NCBI GenBank assembly: GCA_022749755.1
Contig: CM040443.1
Coordinates: forward strand, 16,831,244-16,895,243
Length of the DNA: 64,000 nt
Origin: Azadirachta indica
Taxonomy: Eukaryota; Streptophyta; Magnoliopsida; Sapindales; Meliaceae
Direction of reading: 5' to 3'
A model generated the notes under the pieces. It was not told where the DNA came from. It did not search any database and saw only the letters and a list, made by a program, of their open reading frames with translations. A program made the position numbers and the translations under genes. Shown piece by piece: positions 45,106-54,251 of this stretch. The number at the start of each line of letters is the position of its first letter. Position 1 is the stretch's first letter.

Positions 45106-46140
45106 TATTACTAGTCCCTAGTAACCTAAGCAATACCATTTAAAGTTGATTTATAGAATTTACATTCAAAGTAAAAATCATTTTATTCATTTTCATTTGC
45201 TCAAAATAAACAAACTCTCACTTAAAAATTTACTATATGTGTGCCAAATACTCATTAGTCAAATTATTAATAAACTTTTTTTTGTGCTTTTGTAACTAAT
45301 ACATGTTATGGGACTTAATTGGAATCAAACAACATTGGTTCTAAATTTTGTCAAGGCAAACTTCTTTGAGTAAAGATTATTTCTATCTCCATTTTTTTTT
45401 TGGTACATAACCTAACCCATGTAGCGAGTTTTGGACCAATAACTCCCATATCAGTTGGCCTTAAGGTATTAGGTGTTAAAACACCGCTACTGGCTTAATT
45501 ACTCGAGTTAAGGCTATAATCTTATTCATACTAAAATTTTACCATTTTACGCGAACATTCACTATTGATTAGGCAAGAAACTCGATTATTAAGTAAAAAT
45601 TTTGGTTAGAATTTTTACTTTTTTTTTAACCCTTAGTTGCTACCTTTGACAAAACAAAAGAGCTCAAATATTATAAAATTCTAATATGTCATCCACAATC
45701 ATGTATCAAAGTGTGTGTGTGAAAGAAAGTTTAAAAATACTTTACTGATTGAGTATCGAAGCAAAATTTGTTATATGATGAGGATGTGAGAGTCCGCAGA
45801 TTTGATCAATTCAAAAGAAAGTGAATGATAAATCCTTTGTTATGAAATTCAAAAATCAAAACAAATGATAATGCATATCTACTAAGATGTGTCTTAGGAG
45901 TAAGATTACTCCTTACTCTACCATCCTTACAAATTATGAATCTAATTTTTTTTTTAGTTGTATATATAAATAAAAAAAAATTGGTAACTTATGTCAACTA
46001 CACTCCCCCCAACCAAAATTGCAACATTGTCCCCAATGTTTGAATGTAAAGAGTTACAGTATAGAGAACATTACCTGAGATAGTAGTTATTAAAACACAA
46101 GTAAAACTTGAAACAAACTTAAGCAAAAATAACTAAAAAA
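45106..46140 (-). other. Family A 3' internal non-coding region
   Basis: No protein-coding content on either strand. 45106-45720 is shared with the other family A copies (7185-7480, 7640-8282 inverted, 31467-31994). About 46005-46055 holds, on the minus strand, 'attggggacaatgttgcaat' followed by 'ttggttggggggagtg', a conserved landmark after pol in Athila-type elements and a possible extra polypurine tract. Two poly(A/T) runs lie at 45930-45980. Confidence 0.7.
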
Positions 46141-46143
46141 TTA

Positions 46144-46515
46144 CAAATGAATTGACAAATCCAACTTTCGCTTTTTACTTCTTTCACTTGACCATTCTAA
46201 TCGTGCCATTGTTAGATCTGGCTTATGGACAAAGTTCTGCAACTGATTGATCAAGTCATTAGCAATTGGAGTAGAAATGAGGAGTTTACGAGCCATTTAT
46301 GAAATAAAATTCTGTTCTACAGCATGATCAAGAAAAGACAACAACTTGTTAAAGAAACCATTAACATTTAACAATACTATTGGTTTTTGGTGAATAGTGA
46401 GTTGTGCCCAAGATGCAACTTGAAAAATTTTCTCTAAGGTCCCAAAACCATCTAGTAAGGTAATAAAAGCATCTACAAAATCAGGCATTTTAGCAATTTT
46501 GAACGAAGTTTGCAA
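46144..46515 (-). pseudogene. Captured LOG-like (cytokinin activation) fragment
   Basis: The minus strand encodes '[20 protein letters not shown]', '[20 protein letters not shown]' and '[15 protein letters not shown]', a stop at 46299-46297, and then 'MARKLLISTPIANDLINQL'. This follows the C-terminal half of plant LOG proteins, which release active cytokinin bases from their ribotides (family form: DAFIALPGGYGTLEE...[20 protein letters not shown]...FISP.AR.I.VSAPTA.EL). The signature PGGxGTxxE reads LDGFGTLEK here, so the catalytic Glu is lost. The N-terminal half is absent and no intron interrupts the piece. It starts where the integrase C-terminus should continue. Recognition is by motif, not by a database search. 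Confidence 0.8.
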
Positions 46516-46519
46516 AGAA

Positions 46520-47275
46520 ATAGATGCAATCTTGAATTATACAAAAGAACTTTTTGTGAATGTTCAAATGATTTTCTAATGATATATTTATCATGAAATA
46601 CCTTCATTTTCTCTTTGTAAATTCTAAAATTCTCGTAAGCTTCATTCCTAATTTCTTTGAGTTCATCTAATTGGAGTTTTCTCGATGATCATGCTTTATC
46701 TAAGTCAAAATTAAGCATTTTAATAGCCCAAAAAGCTTTATGTTCCAATTTCACAGGTAAGTGACAAGCCTTTCCAAAAATAAGTCTATAAGGAAATATG
46801 CCAAGTGATGATTTAAAAGCAGTTCGATAAGTTCAAAGTGTATCAGTTAGTCTTAAAGACCGATCCTTACGATTCAGGTTTACCGTTTTTTTCCAAAATG
46901 TGTTTTATTTCTCTATTGGCAAGTTTAACTTGTCCACTTGTTTATGGGTGATAAGGGGTAGACACTTTATGTGTAATTCCGTGCTTTTTTATTAAATTTT
47001 CAAAAGGTTTATTACAAAAATGTAAACCTCCATCACTTATTATGGATCGAGGCACTCCAAATCTTGAAAAAATATTTTCTTTCAAAAATTTCAAAACAAT
47101 TTTATGGTCATTATTTTTGCAAGAAATTGCCTCTACCCATTTTGAAACATAGCTAACTCCAACTAAAATGTATTTTTACCCAAAAGAAGATCGAAAAGGA
47201 CCCATAAAATCAATACCCCAACAATCAAAATTTCAATGACTAAAATAGGATTTAATGGCATCATGTTTGTACGAG
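46520..47275 (-). pseudogene. Family A integrase, degenerate
   Basis: Minus-strand frames read 'MMPLNPILVIEI', 'GIDFMGPF', 'ILVGVSYVSKWVEAI', 'FSRFGVPRSIISDGG', 'HGITHKVSTPYHP', 'TSGQVKLANREIKHILEK' and '[11 protein letters not shown]', the standard order of an Athila/gypsy integrase core. Asp of GIDFMG and Asp of ISDGG are visible. The Gln of HPQTSGQ is a stop. The second half has several frameshifts. The C-terminal end passes straight into the LOG-like fragment at about 46515. Confidence 0.88.
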
Positions 47276-47390
47276 TTATTCCACCATTTAAACAAGCATC
47301 CAAGAGATCAGAAAAAGATGAAACATTAAAGCAGTCATAAACGAGTTCCTTAATATAACTAACTTCATGCATGTCATCATTTTCACTAAG
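47163..47390 (-). pseudogene. Fusion joint: protease linker to integrase linker
   Basis: The minus-strand frame 'MHEVSYIKELVYDCFNVSS' plus 'SDLLDACL' is the usual linker after gypsy protease, but it is followed at once by 'TRTNMMPLNPILVIEI', the linker before the integrase core. The whole reverse transcriptase and RNase H, normally about 2 kb, are missing between the two at about 47280-47290. Confidence 0.75.
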
Positions 47391-48575
47391 TTACTTGCAA
47401 ATATTGAACACATTCATTTCCAATGTCATGTTTCCAAAGGATAATTTTAGAACTCCATTTCTACAGTTGATTATTGCATTAGATATAGTAAGAAATAGAC
47501 GTTCTAATATGATAGGAATTTGGGTGCTTGAGCTAGGAACAGGTTGTGTGTCTAAGATAATAAAATCTACAAGAAAGTAAAATATATCTACTTGGACTAA
47601 CACATCCTCAAGTATTCCTTGTGGTACTTTCACAGAACGATCAACGAGTTGAAGTGTTGTAGAAGTAAGTTTAAGCTCACCTAAACCTAATTGCTCATAC
47701 ACTGAATATGGCAACAAATTAACACTTGTATCAAGATCAAGTAAAGCATGATTTATCCTAAAGTTTCCAATTACACAAGAAATGGTGGGATGACCAGGAT
47801 CTTTATATTTTGGTGGAGTGTTATGCTGGATAACTGAACTAATATTTTTAGTTAAAAATGCTTTCTTTTGAACATTAAGCTTCCTTTTAACAGTGCATAA
47901 ATCTTTCAAAAAGTTGGCATAAGAAGGAACTTGCTTAATTGCATCTAACAAAGGAATGTTAATTTTGACTTGCTTAAAAAGTTCAAAAATTTCAGAATTT
48001 TGGTTCAACTTTTGAATTGGTTGCAATCTTTGAAGAAAAGGAGCAGGGATAAGGCATTTTTCAGCATCACAAATCTTAGGTTCAACATTATTTTCCTTAC
48101 TCACTAATTTTGACAGTTCTTTAGGTTCAATCTCTTTCAAAGAAATGGTTTTATCAATGACCTTCCCACTTCAGATAGTAGTGATGGAGTTGGCATTCTC
48201 ATGCTGTGTGCCATTTGGGTTAGAATCACTTACATGAAATTGACCCGCTGGATTTGGTTGTGGTTGAGCAGGAAATTTACCTTTCTCTTGACTGCGCAAA
48301 GCTGAGGTTAATGTTGAAAGTGTATTCTTGATATCATTAATGGCTTCTGATGTTTGATTGTTTATGTTTATTTGCCCTTGCATGAATGTTTGCAACGTTT
48401 CCTCAAGAGTTTTCAAATGTGGTGAATGGTATGATGGAAAATTTAAAGGTCTTTGAGGTGGTGGATGGGCATGATTGTCATTTTTCCAACTAAAATTTGG
48501 GTGATTTCTCCATCCAGGATTGTACGTTTCAGAATATGGAAAATTAGAGGAAAAAGACTTTTTGAAAGAATTCAT
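47391..48575 (-). pseudogene. Family A gag tail and aspartic protease
   Basis: One frame runs from 48575 to 47391 with a single stop (48173-48171). The first part is the gag C-terminal tail ('YNPGWRNHPNFSWKNDN', 'EETLQTFMQGQININNQ'). The second is the retroviral-type protease: 'NHALLDLDTSVNLLPYSVY', 'GLGELKLTSTTLQLVDRSV' and 'IPIILERLFLTISNAIINC'. The family motif D-L-G-A-S reads D-L-D-T-S, so the catalytic Asp is present but its Gly is changed to Asp. It probably could not process gag. The frame differs from that of gag upstream. Confidence 0.88.
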
Positions 48576-49630
48576 AGAATTACTTGGTCATGCAACACTT
48601 CTTTAAAAATTGGAATATTTGGACAATGTTGAGTGGAATGTCCTATGACTTCACAAATTTCACAAACTTCATCATTATGCACAGATTTGACCTCTTTAAC
48701 TTTCCTTAATTCCATGGCTTCAATCTTTCTCATTAAATTTGTAATTCTAGCACTTAGATCATCTTCTTGACTTAAATTATATTTACCCCTACTAAAACTA
48801 GCCATATTAGATCTAATTGAATTTTCAGAGGAACTAGTGGTTTGCCGAGATTGAGAGTTCTCAGCTAAATGATCTAAATACTCTAAAGCTTCTTCTGGGT
48901 CTTTGTCTAAAAATTCACCATTACACATTGTTTCAACAAATTGTTTTGTCTCTGGTGTTAACCCTTCATAAAAGAAACTTATCGTACGCCATTTTTCACA
49001 ACCATGGTGTGGGCATGAATTCAACAAGTTTTTAAATCTTTCTAAACGTTGAAAATAGGTCTCATTTCCTTTTTGACAAAAAATTTGAATTTGTCTCTTG
49101 AAAGCATTTGTTTTGTGTATTAGAAAAAATTGCTTTAAAAACTTGGTTTGCATTTCTTGCCATGTGCCTATAAATCTAGGTCTTAATGAATTAAGGCATG
49201 TTTTTACTTTATCTTTTAAAGAAAAAGGAAACAATTTTAGCTTAATTATCTCTTCACTACATGTTTGATCCATAAATGTGGTATATATTTCCTCAAATTC
49301 TTTCAAGTGCAAATAAGGACTCTCAGACTTTAAGCCATGGAAATTAGGAAGTAAAGGAATCATACCGGACTTAAATCTGAAGTTATTTGTATTAAGCAGA
49401 AAAATAAAAGATGAAGGAGATGAATTTCGAGGAGGTTGCAAATATTCACGCATGATTTGAACATGATGTTTTTCATTTTCTCCATGTATACTTTCATTTT
49501 CAGGCATAGTGTTAGTTGTGTGTGAGTTCGACAATGAGTCAAACAAATTTCTAAAAGAGGTTTCAGAATTACCTTTCACCAATCGATGAGAATGAGGATC
49601 ACGATACCATCCAAGCATGAATAAAATCAA
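48572..49630 (-). CDS. Family A gag, open 352-codon frame
   Basis: This is the longest open frame in the window. It starts near 'FMLGWYRDPHSHRLVKGNSE' and carries the gypsy gag domain ('HLKEFEEIYTTF', 'KLKLFPFSLKDKVKTCLNSL', 'FLKQFFLIHKTNAFKRQI', 'ETYFQRLERFKNLLNSCPHHG') and a CCHC zinc knuckle, C-E-I-C-x4-H-x4-C, near its end. It forms capsid around element RNA. The frame ends at 48572 by a TGA overlapping the ATG of the next frame. In related elements gag continues without a break, so I read this as a frameshift rather than a designed overlap. Confidence 0.88.
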   Translation of the reverse strand: MILFMLGWYRDPHSHRLVKGNSETSFRNLFDSLSNSHTTNTMPENESIHGENEKHHVQIMREYLQPPRNSSPSSFIFLLNTNNFRFKSGMIPLLPNFHGLKSESPYLHLKEFEEIYTTFMDQTCSEEIIKLKLFPFSLKDKVKTCLNSLRPRFIGTWQEMQTKFLKQFFLIHKTNAFKRQIQIFCQKGNETYFQRLERFKNLLNSCPHHGCEKWRTISFFYEGLTPETKQFVETMCNGEFLDKDPEEALEYLDHLAENSQSRQTTSSSENSIRSNMASFSRGKYNLSQEDDLSARITNLMRKIEAMELRKVKEVKSVHNDEVCEICEVIGHSTQHCPNIPIFKEVLHDQVIL

Positions 49631-50000
49631 AAGTTAATAATAATAAAACACAATAAAGTAAAATACAATAAAATAAAATGTTAGCACAATAAAATCAATT
49701 TTTAAAGGTGGTATAACCTTCCTCTTAATAAAATTATTATAAATAAAAATAACAACACAATAGTTAATAGAGAAAATTAAGAAAAGTGGCAAAGCCTACC
49801 ATGAACAAAATAAACAACAAAAATTAGGTGGTATATGTAGAACCAACCATAATGTAAATGTAAATGGGCGGTTGAGCTTCCCAATAAAAATAAATAACAA
49901 CAAGTAAATAAAAAAAAATGTTAAAGTTAGAGTTAGAGTTAGAGGTTAAAGTTAGTAAAAGAAAATTAAACAAGCACTAGTAAACTTTATACAAACCATA
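49631..50000 (-). other. Family A 5' leader
   Basis: Non-coding leader between the primer-binding site and gag, A-rich on the plus strand. The same sequence occurs at 9915-10246 and, as an inverted fragment, at 7530-7640. It probably holds the packaging signal, but I can point to no specific structure. Confidence 0.7.
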
Positions 50001-50019
50001 CTCCCCGGCAACGGCGCCA
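50001..50019 (-). promoter_or_regulatory. Primer-binding site, exact tRNA-Asp match
   Basis: The minus strand reads TGGCGCCGTTGCCGGGGAG, the consensus tRNA-Asp primer-binding site of Athila/Tat elements. Seven bases separate it from the LTR end at 50027. Confidence 0.95.
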
Positions 50020-50026
50020 AAAACTT

Positions 50027-50719
50027 GCTACAACTTAAAGGTTGTAACTCTCAAGTATAAGTTATCCCAAGTAATAAAGTTTAGAAGTCCGAGTGTCGGT
50101 CCACAGGGAAGTCCACAAATTCAATGTCCAAATATGATGGAAATAAAATGAATTTGTTATTTGTTGAATGTAAATTTAATATGATTAGTTATTAGAGAAT
50201 TAGGGATTCATTTTGTTGATAATTATAGAAATCATTCTTTACTCATCTTTTTTAACTCAGTTAAGAATTACTTAATAGATAATCGTAATCGGAAGATAAA
50301 TATATTGAAATACATCACAATAGCTCTTTTAAGAAAAGGTAATAAAATAAAAGATTAATTATTTAATTTACTTGTGAAAAATATAACATACCTTGTTCTT
50401 GCTTTGTAGAAAATGCGCAAGTATTCAGTGTACCTTTTGTTAACAATGAATCAAGCCTCTTAACAAACCAAAACAATTTTCAGAAATATAATTCACTCAA
50501 TTGAAAAGATTTTGCATTGAGCACAACTTACAATGATAAAAGAACAATGCTATAAGATCAACAAAACTACACCCTTAGCCCTAATTTCTAATTTAGAAAG
50601 AAATTATTTAATTGAAGTTGAAATTACAAAAAGAAAATAGAAATGGTAAAAAAATGGTCTTCCTCCTCACTTTCACATCTTCCTTTATATAGGTAAAACA
50701 AAAGACATTTCACATGTGT
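50027..50719 (-). mobile_element. Family A 5' LTR, U3 truncated
   Basis: It matches 43687-44385 of the 3' LTR, with short gaps (for example at about 50110), and then stops after 'cacatgtgta'. About half the LTR, the U3 side, is lost. A TATA-like box (minus strand ctatataaag) remains at 50683-50693. Bases 50718-50737 are a short inverted scrap of the same LTR (compare about 50608-50630). Confidence 0.88.
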
Positions 50720-50737
50720 AATTTGAACTTCAATTAA

Positions 50738-51465
50738 AGAGTTTGTAACATCACCAACTGATGAATTCTTAAATAATTGTATTCTAGTTGAATAATTTGA
50801 TCTAGTGTTTTGTCATGAATAATGGAAGGAAAATCAAAGCAGAAAAGATATATTGTATTCTATGGAAATACATAACATATAATACATTTTATATTTGACA
50901 TCTTGAGTGACTTTTTTTTTCTCCTTTTTCTTAATTAAATATATGATTTGCTTGTTACAAGGACATGAAAAAAAAAAAAACCAAAACATTCATTTTCCTT
51001 AAAGTTTTTGTACAGAAATTTTGATTGAATTTTAATCTATAATACATAAGGGATTATCATGAAAATATTTTACAAACTGTTTTTATTTGTTAGCCAAAAT
51101 TTTGAGACCGAGATGTTTTGCCATTGAAAAATATGAGTAGCACATCAATTCTTTTATATACATACATGGAGGAATCAAATTAAAAATAGTGTTGGATAAA
51201 GTACTTTTTAACTTATTTTTACTCTCTTGAAACTAGTCAAATCTTTCACACCATCACTCGGTCAAAATTTGGCCTAAAAGCAATTTGACCTATCTTATCA
51301 TATATACCTAGTAAAATGATGTGTTGTGAACTGGATTTGGACTTTCAGCCTATGATCTATCTTATAATATATTTCAGCTCTGATATATATGATCTCATGT
51401 GCATCCGAGCTTTATTTAATTTAATTTAATTTTTTAAAATGGAATAACATATCTTAATAATAAAG
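50738..51465. other. AT-rich stretch without identified features
   Basis: No protein domain, LTR match or RNA gene is recognisable on either strand. Homopolymer runs lie at 50906-50920 and 50966-50980. This begins the only TE-poor island of the window. Confidence 0.5.
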
Positions 51466-51469
51466 AAGA

Positions 51470-51700
51470 ATTAAGGGATTAGAAACATGAGAAATCTACA
51501 AAAAATCTAAAATTAAGAAGGCGTAAAGATTTCAATAAACATTAGAAGGTGGTGATGTCCACCAAACATAGAAGCTAGAGGATAAGCCATAATTTACTAA
51601 TACATCCACTATCTTGTTCCCCTCTCTAAAGATATGAGAAATGCACAAGTCCATGTGTTTGATTAAATGCAAACAATTTTGCCATCTTTTGAGAAATTTA
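51470..51700 (-). pseudogene. LINE RNase H tail, minus strand
   Basis: The minus strand reads 'ERGNKIVDVLVNYGLSSSFY' followed by 'VWWTSPP', matching the C-terminal RNase H motif of plant LINEs (REGN.VADALA..GL). Upstream, 'KIVCI...NTW' is the decayed preceding strand. The final catalytic Asp is kept (IVDVL). It is a third separate LINE remnant of this type. Confidence 0.7.
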
Positions 51701-52690
51701 TTTAATTCTTTTAATTATTATGCATTTTTAAATCTTATATATATATATATATGTTATAGTTTATGCAATAAATAATGGTTGACTTGCCTAAATTGAGAAT
51801 ATGTATCTTGTTTGTATGTATCATTCTTGATCATGGCATGGTGCAAAGAAAATTAAAGCAGATTGTGCATGCTTGTATAAAAGAATTTAGATATGCTTAC
51901 TATTACAATGGTTTGCTTTTTCACTTTTCTATAATTGCTTTTGAAAGATCTCTTGGTAAGTGAATTTTCAATTTTAATTAATTAATTGTTAAATTAATTA
52001 AGCAATATCAAAATACTTCACAATTAATCTAACCAACATGCCACAAATAAAATATTGAAGGCACAATTTTTATGTGGTTCGAATTTCTTAATCTTATATC
52101 CATGAGGCCACACCCAGAGAAAAAAAATCCACTAAGAAATAAGATGACACAAACACCAATAGACTTATACAAATCAAAGACTCCCTTTTTATTGTCATTG
52201 CTATGTAGGATCCTTTTAGATGGCCTTGTTTTGCGAGATCTCTACGCTTATGATGTCATTGAACTTTCTTCAACAAACATGGCTTCTTCTTCGAAAGAAA
52301 ACCAAGTTATTCTCTTGAAGAACACAACCAAATTACCTTTACAAAACTTAAGAGACCTAAATCCTTAAGTTTATTATAATAGGAATCATAAACAAATAAT
52401 TCCCACTAAATTATTCTCAAGTAAAGCATAAGGAAAAAAGATGAACAACTTAGAAAACAAAATCATACTAATAGAGCAGCTCTCTTTGGACTAGATTTGA
52501 AAGATAATAGAAGTATTACTATAAAAAAGTAGGCAAATCAAGCAAAAGTTGAAATACAACAACAAAACAAAATGAAATACAATAAACAAAATCATAACCT
52601 AACCCCATGTACATATTATATAATCTATAAGGCATATACATGCTTCCTTAACTTTTAATCTCAATGGCATCATATTGCAAATTCAGAAAA
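51701..52690. other. Intergenic stretch, possible TE remnants
   Basis: A (TA)n run lies at 51738-51752. The open frame 51775-51963 resembles no family I know. Around 52060-52130 the sequence 'tttttatgtggttcgaat...ccatgaggcc' resembles a motif common in plant LTRs, so the frame 52072-52368 is probably not a gene. Nothing else can be supported. Confidence 0.35.
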
Positions 52691-52709
52691 AGTTGATAAA
52701 GCTTCTTAA

Positions 52710-53031
52710 TTAACATTTTTTAGTGCAAAAGCAATGATGGTGGAAGCCTCATCAATGTCCACTATAGAAACCATCAGTTTGACAAACGACAACACAGTTG
52801 CTCTTCCTCACACATATGCCCTTAAACCTACAACCATGAAACTTGCATTTACTTCCCTTTACTGTCATTGGCTCTATTTTTGACATCAACATTCAACTTA
52901 ATTACTTCATAATATAAATTTATTTAATGAGTTAAAGGTAAAGAGAAAGATTATTAATTAATTGTACCCATGGCAAAAAGTAGCAGCAGCATTAGTAGAA
53001 CAGTTGAAAACAAACAAACTAGACACTCCAT
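52710..53031 (-). pseudogene. Plant defensin gene, two exons, with two in-frame stops
   Basis: Exon 1 (53031-52968) encodes a hydrophobic signal peptide beginning 'MECLVCLFSTVLLML'. Exon 2 (52873-52710) encodes the mature part, starting 'PMTVKGSKCKFHGCRFKGIC'. Donor (GT at 52967-52966) and acceptor (AG at 52875-52874) are canonical, with one phase-1 intron at the signal-peptide end, as in plant defensins. Cysteine spacing fits the family (C-x10-C-x5-C-x3-C ... C-x-C-x3-C), ending 'HHHCFCTKKC'. The codon for the fifth Cys and the next one are both TGA (52754-52749). The peptide, normally secreted and antimicrobial, would therefore stop before the gamma-core is complete. Everything else looks intact, suggesting recent loss. 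Confidence 0.85.
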
Positions 53032-53127
53032 TATATCTTTATAGAATTGAAAGACAGAACGAACAAGGGATCAAGAAAGAGCTAGCTTGAAAATTAATGG
53101 TGTAAGAGAGAAACTATAGAACGGCCA

Positions 53128-53145
53128 TCTATATATATATGTATA
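53128..53145 (-). promoter_or_regulatory. TATA-like box upstream of the defensin gene
   Basis: The minus strand reads catatatatatagatggcc about 100 bases upstream of the start codon, leaving room for a 5' untranslated region of about 60-70 bases that is rich in C and T. The surrounding (TA) and (CA) repeats reduce certainty. Confidence 0.5.
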
Positions 53146-53510
53146 TATATCCACACACATACACACGTAGTTGTGTGTGACAAAGTAAATAAGAGCAATA
53201 TATGTATTCCTCTCTATAAAGAGTGATGAAGCCAAGTTAGGATGCACCGGTGTTTGTCTGTTAACTTTAGATGCTTTTGCTTTGGTTCCTTGACAAATTA
53301 ATTATTGTTTTCCTTTGATGTACCTTTCATTATTTGTATGTTTACATTTATGATAAATCCTTGCCATATTCCTGCAAATCTCTGTAATGTTTGCTTTTCC
53401 TGACTTTGTTTCTCTAGTCATTTTGTTCAATTATTTATGGATTTGACACCTTTAATTATAAATATATTTCTGTATTGTTGTCGCTCATATGTGTTCCTTT
53501 TATTTGATAT

Positions 53511-53540
53511 CATTACAAGAGAAAGAGCCTTTTGTGATTG
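53511..53540 (+). repeat. CACTA terminal inverted repeat
   Basis: cattacaagagaaagagcc, followed by 'ttttgtgattgat', parallels the end at 19212 (cactacaagaaaattgtc, then 'ttttgtggctaaa'). It is the 3' terminus with respect to the minus-strand genes. Confidence 0.65.
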
Positions 53541-54047
53541 ATTTTCAATTCGTGGCGATTAATTATTATTTGTAGCTAATTTGTGACTAAACACAATTCT
53601 GTTGCAAAAAAGTGCATTATTTATGATAAAATTCAAACATCAGCTGCAAAAAAGTGGTGGTTAATTTTGTTATCAAAATGACATCATTCTGATAAAATTA
53701 TACTAAGTTTATCTGTTTATCTTTATCAAAAAATTCAATATTATGATTTTGCTCTTTGTGTATTAGTCCCTAGCAAATAGTATTAAAATGTTTAAGTATA
53801 TAAAATTAATATTAATGTTAATTATTAAGATATTACAGATACAAATGTTATTTTACATTAAAATTTTAGTTTTTCGTTTTTTACATTAAAATGGACTTTT
53901 ACATTAAAATCATTTCTTCCACAAATCAAATATATTCCCAAAATCAAATCCAATGATCAACTCATTGTCATGTTGTCGATGCCAGATATACTGCCGTCAG
54001 ATTGCCGACGCCAAGGGCGCCGCCATAATGTGACTACAAAAGGGTTT

Positions 54048-54251
54048 TTCTTGATAGATAATATCTATCAAGAACAGCATTTTGTGACAACAGTTTTGTA
54101 TTTAAGAAGATTCACTCATTCACTATTGACTGTAGTCACGTGTTGTTGTTCCGTGACACATACTATATCTATCATAATTTTGTAATATTTTATTATCAGG
54201 AACCTATGATAGATTTTGTTTCTATCATGAAGTTGTCAAGAAGTCTTGACA
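54048..54251. repeat. Subterminal palindrome cluster
   Basis: There are three inverted repeats. 54048-54074 has 13-base perfect arms (ttcttgatagata) around one base. 54206-54228 has ATGATAGA and TCTATCAT around seven bases. 54234-54251 has TGTCAAGA and TCTTGACA around two bases. The word 'tctatca' also occurs at 54064 and 54167. CACTA ends carry such motifs as binding sites for the accessory transposase. Confidence 0.7.

Larger units (their letters stand above)
43687..50719 (-). mobile_element. Family A Athila-like element with LOG fragment
   Basis: This is the most complete family A copy. On the minus strand: truncated 5' LTR (50719-50027), primer-binding site, leader, gag, gag tail and protease, integrase, captured LOG-like fragment, non-coding 3' region with the 'attggggacaatgttgcaat' block (about 46050-46010), polypurine tract and complete 3' LTR (45089-43687). 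The two LTRs are similar but not identical where they overlap. Reverse transcriptase and RNase H are missing altogether, so the element could move only with enzymes from another copy. Left flank GATTA has no partner, because the 5' LTR is cut. Confidence 0.88.

Noticed and set aside
48572..48575. ATGA overlap of gag and the next frame as programmed recoding
   Set aside because: Related Athila-type gag runs through without a break, and the downstream frame also has a stop and altered protease residues. A simple frameshift is more likely.
51775..52368. Possible small genes upstream of the defensin locus
   Set aside because: Neither frame resembles a known family. The second overlaps a motif common in plant LTRs, and no splice or promoter context is convincing.
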